A stretch of DNA of 64,000 nt from Bacteroidaceae bacterium (GTDB taxonomy: Bacteria > Bacteroidota > Bacteroidia > Bacteroidales > Bacteroidaceae), in contig JAILRU010000099.1 in the NCBI GenBank assembly GCA_024697945.1, positions 1 through 64,000 on the forward strand, given 5' to 3'. The notes below the pieces were generated by a model that was given only the letters and a program-made list of their open reading frames with translations, searched no databases and was not told the origin of the DNA. Every line of letters starts with the position of its first letter. Position 1 is the stretch's first letter. A program made the translations under genes and the position numbers. This document shows positions 40,245-50,100 of the stretch, in pieces.

Positions 40245-42149
40245 TTAGTAGAGCACTTTCTTACCATTCACGATGTTGATACCTTTCTGAGCCTTCATAA
40301 GACGCTGGCCAGCGAGGTTGAAGACAGGAGCTTCAGATTCTTCATTCTTAATTCTTAATTCTTCATTTATAGAAGTTGCATCGTCCGTGTTGAAGAAGAA
40401 TGCCTTGACCTCGGAACCGGGAACGGTAAGGTAAGCACGGTTGGCCTTTAAGGTGGGCTGCTGACCTGCTGCAACCTTATACATACCAACCACCTGATTG
40501 ATGTTCTGCAGCACATAGCTTCCTACAGGAGCAGGAGTATCCTCATAAACACCAGTAAGCAGGCCAGACTCAGGAGTCGCAGAAATGGCTACGCCGTATG
40601 CTGTGAGGGTCTTTGCGCCTTCACCAGACAGGATAACAGGCGTATTGGCTGGGATGGTACCACTAACCTCTGTCATGCCGAGGGTATTGCCTTGGCTGAT
40701 AGCAGGTACGGTATAAGCCTTCATGCCGAAAGGTACGTTCACGTCGAAGGGTGCACAGAAGGTAGCATAGTTGGCATCCGTCATTTCTATAGAAGCCTCA
40801 CTGTACTCTGTCTCGTAAACCAGCTCTACGTCATCGATGTAAAGATGGTCGCCCTCCTGTCCCTGACCCGGGTCGGCATTGGTGGCGAGGTTTACAATAA
40901 CATACAACTGACCGTTTGCTGCATTGCAAGTTCTCTCGAAGGGAACGGTAAATTCCTGCCACTCGCCATTGGTGGTGGGGAAGTCCTTCCTTGCCTTTGC
41001 AATGGCATGAGACTTTTCTTCTTCTGATGCAAATGATGGGTCACTGTATGTGATGTAGTTGAAGTTGTCATGAACTACAGCTTCCATGTGAGCATTGGGG
41101 TGGTCAGCATTTACTGCAGCGGGAACGAACTTTGCCCAGAAGCGGATAGCTGTGGGAACCTTGGAGAGAGTCTCACTCTTCAAGGGGTCTTCGGTCTTGC
41201 TATAGTTGTAGTTACCCTTGTCACTTGCCGACATTGCACCTGCATTGATACAACCTGTCGTCAAGTTACCCTGAGCAACCACACCCACAACAGAGCGCGA
41301 CCAGATTTCTGCACAATAGAAACCGTTACTGCCAGGACGATGATCCTCAGTCATCTGAACTTGCTGTGCACGGGCAAAGCTTCCATAGGTTCCCTCGTTT
41401 GTCTCGAATGAGTTCCAGTTGTCGGGAGCATGGTTGCTGTCTGACACACCACGCCAGTCCTCGAAGTCACCATTGGCAATCTGAGTGACACCTGCAGCAA
41501 CGTCGTCGATAACAGTGAGAATGTAAGCACCCTCTGACCCACCTGCCTTCGCTTTGATAAAGCAGGAACCGTCCTTAACAAACGTCACAGTTCCGTCTGC
41601 AGCGACTGTGGCCACATTCTCATTGCTGGATTCGTATGTTACACTTCCTTCTGTCACGTTCTTTGTCGTCAAAGTCGTGTTCTTATATGTTCCTGAGCTG
41701 AGATTTGCATAAACGTGTGCCTCAGTGTATGAAAGGATGGGAGCATTTTCATCCACGAACTTAGCATATAATGCCACAGTTGTGGGATTCTCACTATCCG
41801 TTGAATTTGCAGTAATAGAAACTGTGTAGTTTGCTTCGGTAGAAACGGCGCTACCGGTACATGCCTCATCTCCATACCAACCAGCGAAGACATTTCCCTC
41901 ATCAGCCTGAGCATACAGATAATAAGTGTGAGTGGGTGCGTTTTGCTGCTTATCTGCACCGGATTCGGCTGCAGATTCGGCTGCATAATTAGGTGCATCA
42001 GCCTGATTCTTGTAACTAACATACACCTTGCCTGCACCAACGGCCTTGGCGGTTGCCTTGGAATAATAATTGCTGGCAAATGCCGACATACTAAACATGG
42101 TGAACATCACCACAAATAGGCTCAAAAGCCTTAAGAATTTAAATTTCAT
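40245..42149 (-). CDS. Secreted PCMD-domain protein with Ig-like region and C-terminal tail motif
   Basis: This 634-residue secreted protein has a signal peptide ending near SMSAFAS. Residues 60-130 look like an InlB-repeat/bacterial surface segment (YYLYAQADEGNVFAGWYGDEA). Residues 140-220 are Ig-like (VTYESSNENVATVAADGTVTF). Residues 225-480 match PCMD, a putative carbohydrate-metabolism beta-jelly-roll, with ANGDFEDW, NSFETNEGTYG, KVPTAIRFWAKF and GDHLYIDDVELVYE. The tail is PVFNLAGQRLMKAQKGINIV. A five-unit 7-base array encodes NEELRIKNEESE just before this tail, as an in-frame insert. It starts nine bases after the Lnb-like gene ends. I infer surface or secreted glycan binding; no catalytic residues are visible. 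Confidence 0.82.
   Translation of the reverse strand: MKFKFLRLLSLFVVMFTMFSMSAFASNYYSKATAKAVGAGKVYVSYKNQADAPNYAAESAAESGADKQQNAPTHTYYLYAQADEGNVFAGWYGDEACTGSAVSTEANYTVSITANSTDSENPTTVALYAKFVDENAPILSYTEAHVYANLSSGTYKNTTLTTKNVTEGSVTYESSNENVATVAADGTVTFVKDGSCFIKAKAGGSEGAYILTVIDDVAAGVTQIANGDFEDWRGVSDSNHAPDNWNSFETNEGTYGSFARAQQVQMTEDHRPGSNGFYCAEIWSRSVVGVVAQGNLTTGCINAGAMSASDKGNYNYSKTEDPLKSETLSKVPTAIRFWAKFVPAAVNADHPNAHMEAVVHDNFNYITYSDPSFASEEEKSHAIAKARKDFPTTNGEWQEFTVPFERTCNAANGQLYVIVNLATNADPGQGQEGDHLYIDDVELVYETEYSEASIEMTDANYATFCAPFDVNVPFGMKAYTVPAISQGNTLGMTEVSGTIPANTPVILSGEGAKTLTAYGVAISATPESGLLTGVYEDTPAPVGSYVLQNINQVVGMYKVAAGQQPTLKANRAYLTVPGSEVKAFFFNTDDATSINEELRIKNEESEAPVFNLAGQRLMKAQKGINIVNGKKVLY
40337..40371. 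repeat. 7-base array in frame inside the PCMD gene
   Basis: Five units: ATTCTTC, ATTCTTA, ATTCTTA, ATTCTTC, ATTTATA. They are translated on the minus strand as part of INEELRIKNEE, directly before the C-terminal tail motif. Confidence 0.9.
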
Positions 42150-42158
42150 AGTTTTTTG

Positions 42159-43310
42159 TTATTTATTTTTAAGTTTCAAATATATCTCAATATTACATAA
42201 AGCCATTGCTATCGAAAGGACGAGATGAGCGCTATCTACAATCTGGTGCGGGTAAGCAATCATCCCGCACACCCAGATGAGACATACTGCGGCAAAAGGC
42301 AACGTCCACCATCGCCTCCACTTCCAAAAGACAAATGGCAGTGGGCAGAATGGTATGATGAGCCAGTTCCATGTGGTGCATGGCAGAGCGGAAAACACCA
42401 CTAAGTACAGCACGAATGTACCCAACAGGAGACAGGGGAGGAGTACGGCACACCTCAACCAGACATTCCGCAAACGCAAATTGACTACTGCGAGCAACAA
42501 CACGAGGAGCGACACGAGGAGAGGAGGGAACTTGGATTTGCTGACAGACTTCGTTGGCCCAAGCAGGACATTACATTCGCCCGTCAACAAAGGCGCTCCA
42601 AATGCGGTTGCACCCTGCAACACCTCTATCAGCTCCGTAGGCACAATCACCTTCCGGGTATTATCGATATCTAAGGCATTCGACTCACCTGTTACGAACG
42701 AACAGACACCGATGTGGTTCCATTCGTTCACGATGCTGTCTCCACCAATCTCTTTGCGAGAGCGTTTGTACTTCTCAGGCCAGGGCGCATACACGAGGCT
42801 ATCACTCCCGATAGCTTCTTCTAACCAACTGAGCACAGAAACGGCACAGCCGTGATTCATATAGTCGTATGGGATTGGACTATACTGCAAACGCCCGTCC
42901 ATCTGTTCCCAAAGACGCTGCTTCACACGGATGGGAAGATTCAGCACATACTCTTTCACTCCCCTACCCTCTGGCACATACTGAGCCACATATTCTTCAG
43001 TAGGAACCGTCTTGACAGTCATCTTCAGCTTGCCGGCAAAGAATCGCAATACATTATGGCGGACATCCTCAGCCTCGTAGCTGTATATGTAGTCGAGGTC
43101 ATGAGTGGGACATTGCAAACGCAAGCAAGCATGTCCGAGCGCTGAGTATATCTTCTCCCCCGGACTTGCCACACATACGGAAGCCGTCACGAAATCCTCT
43201 GCCAATGCCTCCTGTCCCCTGCACACAATTGGTGCAAGGAAGGACAGTAAAAGCAGAAAGACCCCTAAGCCCCCCTTTGGACGAAAAAAGAACGATGAGT
43301 CAGCTTTCAA
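42159..43310 (-). CDS. DUF4105 / Lnb-like lipoprotein N-acyltransferase family membrane protein
   Basis: In this 383-residue protein, residues 40-240 match the periplasmic DUF4105 domain, recently assigned in Bacteroides to the lipoprotein N-acyltransferase Lnb. Visible motifs are SPGEKIYSALGHACLRL, YDYMNHGCAVSVLSW (with the conserved N-x-C), and SFVTGESNALDIDN. Five or so membrane helices follow (LLVSLLVLLLAVVNL, LLPCLLLGTFVLYLVVF and others). Lnb acylates the N-terminal cysteine of mature lipoproteins. The start is uncertain: the ORF begins with TTG inside a 7-base array and no ATG precedes the signal helix GVFLLLLSFLAPIVCRG. The start may have been altered by the array. Confidence 0.75.
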   Translation of the reverse strand: MKADSSFFFRPKGGLGVFLLLLSFLAPIVCRGQEALAEDFVTASVCVASPGEKIYSALGHACLRLQCPTHDLDYIYSYEAEDVRHNVLRFFAGKLKMTVKTVPTEEYVAQYVPEGRGVKEYVLNLPIRVKQRLWEQMDGRLQYSPIPYDYMNHGCAVSVLSWLEEAIGSDSLVYAPWPEKYKRSRKEIGGDSIVNEWNHIGVCSFVTGESNALDIDNTRKVIVPTELIEVLQGATAFGAPLLTGECNVLLGPTKSVSKSKFPPLLVSLLVLLLAVVNLRLRNVWLRCAVLLPCLLLGTFVLYLVVFSALPCTTWNWLIIPFCPLPFVFWKWRRWWTLPFAAVCLIWVCGMIAYPHQIVDSAHLVLSIAMALCNIEIYLKLKNK

Positions 43311-43341
43311 TTATCAATTATCAATTGTCAATTGTCAATTC
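43307..43341. repeat. 7-base array (TCAATTA/TCAATTG), five units
   Basis: TCAATTA, TCAATTA, TCAATTG, TCAATTG, TCAATTC fill the spacer between the calycin/dockerin gene and the Lnb-like gene. The array overlaps the only available start codon (TTG) of the latter. Confidence 0.9.
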
Positions 43342-43343
43342 TT

Positions 43344-44420
43344 TTACTGCGCCGCCATGATATTCAGGATGGTTACGAAGTCTGCAATATCAACCGTCTG
43401 GTCGTGGTTGACATCTGCATCAGCATTGTATTCACCTGCAGCCATGATGTTCAGGACTGTTACTGCATCGGCAATATCTACCATTCCGTCACCATTCAGG
43501 TCACCGAGTTTGCTTGCTGCAGAGAAATCGTCTGTGCCAAGCTGAACATAGCAGATCTGATGGATAGTCTCTTGCATGTCGATGTCGATGGTGACATAGA
43601 GTTTCTCCTGGTTCATCTTGCCTTTCAGCTTCATGGGAATATCGCCAAGTGCTGGTCCCATCCACATGTCCACACCCTCCATATCACCGGGCTGGATGGT
43701 GATGCTACCATCGAAAGTAATGTAGTCCAAACCATCCTCACCCTTCGTCACGGGGAGGTTCTCGATTCGGATGGTGCCAACAGGCATATCATTTCCACCA
43801 AGTGAAAGGAAGAAGTTCTGAAGTTCAAAGTTGATGGTACCATTGCCATTGTCTATAACCACGACGCTGGCATCCTGAGGTTCTGTGCTCACGCCGTTGA
43901 CGGTCACGATGAGCGGTTCAGTATAGACACTCCTTACTACATTAGGAAAGTCGTCTGTGCCAAGCTGAACATAGCAGATCTGATGGATAGTCTCTTGCAT
44001 GTCGATGTCGATGGTGACATAGAGTTTCTCCTGGTTCATCTTGCCTTTCAGCTTCATGGGAATATCGCCAAATGCTGGTCCCATCCACATGTCCACACCC
44101 TCCATATCACCGGGCTGGATGGTGATGCTACCATCGAAAGTAATGTAGTCCAAGCCATCCTCACCCTTCGTCACAGGAAGATTCTCAATGCTGATGTTAC
44201 CAACAGGCATACTTTCTCCGCCAGTGGCAAGGAAAAAGTTCTGAAGTTCGAAGTTGATGGTACCATTGCCATTGTCAACAACAACGACGCTGGCATCCTG
44301 AGGATCTGAATCCAAGCCGTTGATGGTAACGATAAGCGGTTCAGTGTAGGTCTTCTTGCTCTGTGCCATAGCACAGAAAGCTGTCAATACGCAAAAAGTT
44401 GTAAGTAAAATCTTTTTCAT
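43344..44420 (-). CDS. Secreted protein with two calycin-like domains and a dockerin type I domain
   Basis: This 358-residue protein starts at ATG 44420 (MKKILLTTFCVLTAFCAMAQ, signal peptide), 17 codons inside the track ORF. Two calycin-like beta-barrel domains of 141 residues each (YTEPLIVTINGLDSDPQDAS... and YTEPLIVTVNGVSTEPQDAS...) are nearly identical in protein and DNA. They are followed by a dockerin pair (GDLNGDGMVDIADAVTVLNI and VNHDQTVDIADFVTILNI) with calcium-loop DxNxDGxxD patterns. In clostridia dockerins bind cohesins; no cohesin is in this window, so the partner is unknown. It is the first gene of the minus-strand run toward miaA. Confidence 0.85.
   Translation of the reverse strand: MKKILLTTFCVLTAFCAMAQSKKTYTEPLIVTINGLDSDPQDASVVVVDNGNGTINFELQNFFLATGGESMPVGNISIENLPVTKGEDGLDYITFDGSITIQPGDMEGVDMWMGPAFGDIPMKLKGKMNQEKLYVTIDIDMQETIHQICYVQLGTDDFPNVVRSVYTEPLIVTVNGVSTEPQDASVVVIDNGNGTINFELQNFFLSLGGNDMPVGTIRIENLPVTKGEDGLDYITFDGSITIQPGDMEGVDMWMGPALGDIPMKLKGKMNQEKLYVTIDIDMQETIHQICYVQLGTDDFSAASKLGDLNGDGMVDIADAVTVLNIMAAGEYNADADVNHDQTVDIADFVTILNIMAAQ
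43528..44353. repeat. 423-base tandem gene-internal duplication
   Basis: The segment from 43528 recurs from 43951 (offset 423 bases, 141 codons), with the first roughly 115 bases of each copy matching almost perfectly. This is a recent domain duplication by unequal recombination. Confidence 0.9.
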
Positions 44421-44449
44421 ATAATTATTATTTATTTTAAATTCGCGTG

Positions 44450-44477
44450 CAAAGGTACGATATTTTTTCATTACAAA
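44450..44477 (-). promoter_or_regulatory. Promoter of the calycin/dockerin gene
   Basis: The minus strand has TACCTTTG (44450-44457), with TTTG at 44474-44477, a shorter than usual spacer of 16 bases. It lies 30 bases before the start codon. Confidence 0.55.
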
Positions 44478-44540
44478 ACGCGAAAAATGGTATAATGTGT
44501 CTATTATACCAATATTTCTGCAATTATTTCCTTTTATTTG

Positions 44541-44598
44541 TTGAATCGATTCATTTCATGTGTTGAACTGAATCAAATGATGCATTGAATCGATTCAA
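44541..44598. promoter_or_regulatory. Operator-like cluster of TTGAATCGATTCAA palindromes
   Basis: TTGAATCGATTCA (44541-44553), a half-preserved TTGAACTGAATCA (44563-44575) and the perfect 14-base palindrome TTGAATCGATTCAA (44585-44598) are spaced 22 bases apart. That is about two helical turns, as expected for cooperative regulator binding. Confidence 0.5.
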
Positions 44599-44610
44599 GT
44601 TTTTGGGGGC

Positions 44611-44660
44611 AAAAAAAGAGCCGCCAAAGAGAAACGGAATCCTTTGGCAGCTCTTTTACT
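44611..44660. terminator. Terminator of operon B, bidirectional type
   Basis: AAAAGAGCCGCCAAAG (44614-44629) pairs with CTTTGGCAGCTCTTTT (44642-44657) with one mismatch, with A and T runs at both ends. It lies 27 bases after the last SusD stop codon. Confidence 0.88.
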
Positions 44661-44686
44661 AATTCTTTACATTATTGGCTTCTTAC

Positions 44687-47110
44687 TTATTCCACTGGAA
44701 GTGGCAGGAACCAATGGTTCATATTATCCAGCCATGCACGAAGTTTCGGATCAACCTCGCCGGTGTGACGCTTCGACACACGCTCAGCCAGATAGTCAGG
44801 ATTACCACGACGCATTGACACACGATAGAGGTCGCTGAAACGTGAACCCTCGAATGCCAGTTCCAGACCACACTCGTCTATAATGAGATCCTCAACGGCA
44901 TCCTGAACCTCTGCATCGTACTTACCACTGTAGATGTCTTCTTCAGTGAGTTCCTTACCGGTTGTAGCCTTAATCTTCTTCTGCACCTGATTTACATAAT
45001 TGTAAGTAGAGCGGAACTCTTCAGGATCATCCCAACGAATGAAACCGCAACCACGCTGGTGCACACCGATGGTGAAGAGGATGTTTGAATAGGTATCACT
45101 GGGAATACGTTCGCTGTTGTTACTTCTTGTAAACATCTTACCCTGTTCCTTATAATAGATAGTCTGGTATTGACTCTGACCAGTTATCTCCTTGATGTTC
45201 AGGAATGGGAATTCGTCCGCACGCTCCAGTTCACGACGGTCGAGGAAATAGCATGCATAGCTGCGTCCTGTACCGGTGCGTGGATTATTCTTGAAGGCAT
45301 CGGGACCTGCAGGCAACCAATATACGTTGCTTGGATAGAACTGACGGGGTTCCTCCATCGGTTCTTCTGTCTGCAAAGAAGCTTCATACTCAGCCTGATA
45401 GTAAGCCGTCATCCAAGCCTCGAGTTCTGCGAGTGTATGTATCTGCTCTTCTGCATACCACTTTTCGGGCAACTCCTTCATAATGACTGAATCTCCAACA
45501 TTCTTATAGTCAACATAGAGGAGTATAGAGTCACTGGCAGGATAGTAGTATGGACAATTGCTCAGACTATGCAGTGTCGAATAATTAACATAAGATTCAA
45601 ACACCTCACTGGGCTTTGTGGGGAACCAGTAGGGATTGTCGCAAAGACCAGTCTTAAGAATTGCAAACGCATAGCTGGGGAAGCCAGCACGGTTTAAAGC
45701 CTCTGCATAGCGAAGCCATACAGAACTCTTACGATAGACAACAGGATAAGCGGTTGAGAAAGATCCGCTTGGATTCTGCTTGGTTACCATCTTGCCATAG
45801 AGGATGTCATCGCCTACATAGAAGTTCCACTGATCACCACCATCATCATATATCCATGAACGGCGGGCATCACCTACGCCTGGCATTTCTTGAAGTGATT
45901 CGTAAGTAAAGACATTACCAGACTTCGTACCAACATAAATCTCATACGTCTGGCTGTCACAGAGTGCTTCATAGCCCTTACTGGGGATAAGCTCACGCTC
46001 ATAGTTACGGCTCAATAAAATTGTGTTAACATCTACGATTGACTCTGTCGTTTCACCATTAACCGTTATACTATATGAAGCTTTACCGCTTGTCATCTCA
46101 GCCTGGAAGCCAAACAGACGGTTGATGTCGGTCAGGACCTTACCATTAAGTTTACCCATGTTACTGGGAATTACAGTAATCGCCTCCGTTCCTCTGCTGA
46201 CGGCACCAGTCTCGCGATATGGGTTACCATACCAGTTATAGTAAGGATAATCCAAACGGTCATCCAGGTCGCCTCTGCTATAGTAACTACCTACGACAAG
46301 AGGACCGCCATTCTTGGATTTAAGGAAGTTGAAGTAATGTAAAGCTGCTTCTGCATATTGATTGTTCAGCAAATAGAGATCGCCCAATACGAGAGAAACG
46401 GGGAACATGCACTTGCTGCTGTGACAAATGGTGGTGGGATAACCATATCTGTCATACTGGGGCAGACCATACTGCTTCTCTACCTCTTCCATCCTCTCAA
46501 GTATATTACCAAATTCTTCTACCAATATCTGAGAATTCACCAATCTCTTGTTTTTGTCGGCCATGAAATTGGTAATGTCATCGGTAGCAAGCATCGGCTC
46601 CGTAAAGAAGGGAACCCGATTGGGACCATAAGCGTATAACAACTGCATATAAACCCATGCACGAATGGCCTGAACCTGGGAATACTCCTTGAGCATGTAC
46701 GGCTGGTTGGTACCAGTGACACGGTTCGTATCACACTTAGCGATGTAGGCGTTACAACTGTTGATGACGTGGTAGTAGTCACTGATTCGCAAATATGCGC
46801 AGGCACCATCTTTCCATTTCTCGGGGTCTGTCACATCACCAAAGTCAACAATGGCTGCAATGGTGTCGCTGACAAAGCTGGACGCATCGACAAAATCACC
46901 ACGACATTCATTCAGGATGACGTAACGCTCTGCGATGTTCTGCAGAGATCTGAGAATGCCCCAATAGGAATAAAGGGTATCCTTTGCCACGGTGTATGCG
47001 TGACGTTCGCTGTCGGGAGAAAGCATATCCTCGCAGGAAGTGGAGAACATACCTAACATCATGCTCAACGACAACATGCATATAATTGATTTCCTTTTCA
47101 TCTTATTCAA
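44687..47110 (-). CDS. SusD/RagB-family outer-membrane lipoprotein, large (operon B, second pair)
   Basis: This 807-residue lipoprotein has the lipobox LGMFSTSC-EDMLSPD. SusD features include RISDYYHVINSCNAYIAKCD, AIRAWVYMQLLYAYGPNRVPF, VLGDLYLLNNQYAEA and the C-terminal ECGLELAFEGSRFSDLYRVSMRRGNPDYLAERVSKRH. It is some 230 residues longer than its operon A relative at 3284, mostly in the C-terminal half where the ligand-facing loops lie. That size difference suggests a different or larger ligand. It is the last gene of operon B, 33 bases after SusC, with a 7-base array in the gap. ATG 47101 (MKRKS) is an alternative start. Confidence 0.93.
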   Translation of the reverse strand: MNKMKRKSIICMLSLSMMLGMFSTSCEDMLSPDSERHAYTVAKDTLYSYWGILRSLQNIAERYVILNECRGDFVDASSFVSDTIAAIVDFGDVTDPEKWKDGACAYLRISDYYHVINSCNAYIAKCDTNRVTGTNQPYMLKEYSQVQAIRAWVYMQLLYAYGPNRVPFFTEPMLATDDITNFMADKNKRLVNSQILVEEFGNILERMEEVEKQYGLPQYDRYGYPTTICHSSKCMFPVSLVLGDLYLLNNQYAEAALHYFNFLKSKNGGPLVVGSYYSRGDLDDRLDYPYYNWYGNPYRETGAVSRGTEAITVIPSNMGKLNGKVLTDINRLFGFQAEMTSGKASYSITVNGETTESIVDVNTILLSRNYERELIPSKGYEALCDSQTYEIYVGTKSGNVFTYESLQEMPGVGDARRSWIYDDGGDQWNFYVGDDILYGKMVTKQNPSGSFSTAYPVVYRKSSVWLRYAEALNRAGFPSYAFAILKTGLCDNPYWFPTKPSEVFESYVNYSTLHSLSNCPYYYPASDSILLYVDYKNVGDSVIMKELPEKWYAEEQIHTLAELEAWMTAYYQAEYEASLQTEEPMEEPRQFYPSNVYWLPAGPDAFKNNPRTGTGRSYACYFLDRRELERADEFPFLNIKEITGQSQYQTIYYKEQGKMFTRSNNSERIPSDTYSNILFTIGVHQRGCGFIRWDDPEEFRSTYNYVNQVQKKIKATTGKELTEEDIYSGKYDAEVQDAVEDLIIDECGLELAFEGSRFSDLYRVSMRRGNPDYLAERVSKRHTGEVDPKLRAWLDNMNHWFLPLPVE

Positions 47111-47138
47111 TTTTGAATGTTGAATTTTGAATTTTGAA
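47111..47138. repeat. 7-base array (TTTTGAA), four units
   Basis: TTTTGAA, TGTTGAA, TTTTGAA, TTTTGAA fill the SusC-SusD gap of operon B. Confidence 0.85.
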
Positions 47139-47143
47139 TTACA

Positions 47144-50100
47144 TTAGAGGTTAATCGAAACACCGAAATTGAAGCTGCGGCCACTCGGGATGAGACCAGT
47201 ATCGATTCCCTGATAGAGAGCCCTGTTGCTGCAACTCATTTCAGGATCGGTGCCCAAGTACTTGGTGATGGTGAAGAGGTTGTTTGCCTCGCCCCATACT
47301 TTCAGACCAAGCAGCCAGCTGTTGCTATAAGGAATCTTATAGGTAAGGCGTACGGTCTTGAGCTTGAGGTAGCTGCCATCTTCAATCCAACGGTCGCTCA
47401 TGCGCTCGTTGTTGCGCCAGTCCTCACTGTCAGTGTAGCAAGCCTTAGGCATATCTGTCTGCTGGCCCTCATAAGTCCAGCGACGCAAAGCAGCTGTGGT
47501 CTGGTTGTATGTGGTGTTCAGACCTTCAAGCTCACTGCGCTGATAGTTGTAGATATCGTTGCCGACACTGTACTTGAAGTTAACGTCAAGACGCAGGTCC
47601 TTCCATGTCAGGCTGGTGTAGATATTACCATAAATGTCGGGATTGGGATTGCCAATGACAACTTTGTCGGCTACATCAATAACGCCATCACCATTCTGGT
47701 CAATGAAACGGACATCACCAGCCTTGAAGTCGTAGTACTTCTTGTTTTCCTCCTTAAGACCGGTAGGATACTTGAGGTAGCCAAGTGCACCTGCTGTACT
47801 TGCCTCAGCGTCGTTGGCAAAGACACCATCGGTCTGCCAACCATAGAAACTGCCTACGGCATAGCCAACAGCTGTCAGGACATTGTCTTCGCCATAGATA
47901 CTTGAAGTATAGCCATGGATGTTCTGAACATTCTTACCATAGACATCTGTCAGCTTAATCGTGTTGCTTACGCCAGAAGGAAGCTCAGTAATCTTATTGT
48001 TGTAATGACCCAAGGTAGCACCCAATTCCCACTTCCAGTTCTTTTTGTTGATGATTGCCGCATTGGCATTGAACTCAAAGCCGCGGTTGGTAAGGGCACC
48101 TTCGTTGGTCCAGTACTTCCTCATACCGGAGATATACGGAAGTTCTCTGAGGGTCAGCAGATTGGTGGTCTTATTCCAGAAGAGGTCAACTCCGGCAGAG
48201 AGACGGTTCTTGAGGAAGACGCCCTGAAGAGCCACGTTCCACTTCGTTGTGGTCTCCCACTGGATGGTACTGTTCTCAATATTATTGAGGTAAAGGCCCA
48301 CCATGTTGCTGGTAACCTTCGTGCTCTCCCAGTAAGTACGGGCTGCCCAGTAGTCGAGGTCGTCGTTACCACTCTGGTCAAAGCCAGCCGTCAACTTGAG
48401 GTAGTTGATAGCGCCACGTGTATTGGGGAACCATTTTTCATTCGTCATAATCCAGCCGAGCTGAACAGAGGGGAAGATACCCCAGCTAACACCGCCCAAC
48501 TTAATGCCATCCTTCGTGTTCTTGCCGAAGCGGCTGCTGGTTTGCATGCTCACGGTTGCATCTGCAAAGTAGCGGTTGGAATAATTGTAGTTGGCATCGA
48601 GGTAGTAAGCCATATCAATCCAGTTGTCATTGGTACCGTCATAGTTGAGATACTCCATGTTCTTGTTCATGATAGGCAGCTTATCGTTCTCGTTGTTGTA
48701 ACCACGCATGTAGTTGTAGCTGTAGGAATAGTTGTTATAGCGCCATCCGCCAAAGACATTGACGGTGTGAGCACCATAATTGTTACGCCAGTCCAGACGC
48801 AAGTCGTTCTGCAAAGTGGTCTCCTTGGAGAAAAGCGTCTTCTGCACAGCATTGATATCACCGAGGTCCTGCAGGAAGTAGTTTGTCGTACCGTTGACAG
48901 GCAGGAAATACTTCTCGCTGTTACGGGTCATCAGGAAATTGAAACGGTCGCTGATACTGAACGTTCTTGTCACCTGGTACTTGGGACTGACATTCAGGTC
49001 AATCTGTGTGGTCTGTGCGTAGTTCTTACTTTCACCAGGAGCATTCTCCAAAATCCAATAGGGGTTACGGAGTGCCTCGTTGATACCCTTGTCACCCAAT
49101 ACGAGGGGGAATCTGAAAGGATTGGTCACCCAGTTGCCACCTTTGCTGGCATACTTGCCTGCATATTCCGATGACAATGCCAAACGGTCGCTGGCATACT
49201 GGGCTGTGGAGAACTCGTCATAATAATAGGAGTAAGGGCTGATGAAAGGAGCCTGAATAAGGCCGAGCACATTGGTCGAACCGATGTTCTGCATGGAATA
49301 GTCCTCACTCCATCCATTGTCAAGGATGTTATAGCTCACCTGATTGTAGGCAATATCCAGTCCGGTACGAACCTTGTCAAAGACCTGAATGTCGGTGTTG
49401 AAGCGGAGATTCAGACGGTTGAAATCCGTGCCCTTACCTGTAGATTTGCCGCTGGAGTAACCCAGGGAGAGTGCATACATGCCGACATCATCACCACCCT
49501 CGACGTTAATCTTGTAGTTCTGTGTCATTGCAGTGCGGTACATGTCGGGCTGCCAGTCTGTATTGTTGCTGAACACCTTACGGTAGTAGTTTGAAGGACT
49601 CTTGTCCAAGAATGGATAAGTGCTCAGACTACTTGCCGTCATGTTCTTGATGGTGCTTGCCATATCGCTCAGATAAGTGCTGTATTGGTCTCCATTGAGA
49701 ACACTGAGTGTCTTGGGAGCGAGTTCAACGCCGCCATAGATGCGCACACCAATCTTCGTGGCCATGCTCTTACCACGCTTGGTGTTGATAATGATGACAC
49801 CGTTACCACCCTTGGCACCATAGAGTGCTGTTGCGTTCTTGATGACCTGCACGCTCTCGATGTTCTCGGGGTCAATGCCGGCAAGGAGGTTGTTGTAGAA
49901 ACCTTCATGCATGGTCACGCGGTCATACTGCGGGTCAATCATGTTACCGTCCAGAATGATGAGAGGCTGTGCACTGGCATTGATGGAGTTCACACCACGA
50001 ATGGTCATATACGAACCTATACCAGGAATGCCATTACGCAATACGGTGCGAACATCACCTGCCAACTTGCGCTCAATGTCCGGATCGACGGAAACACCGC

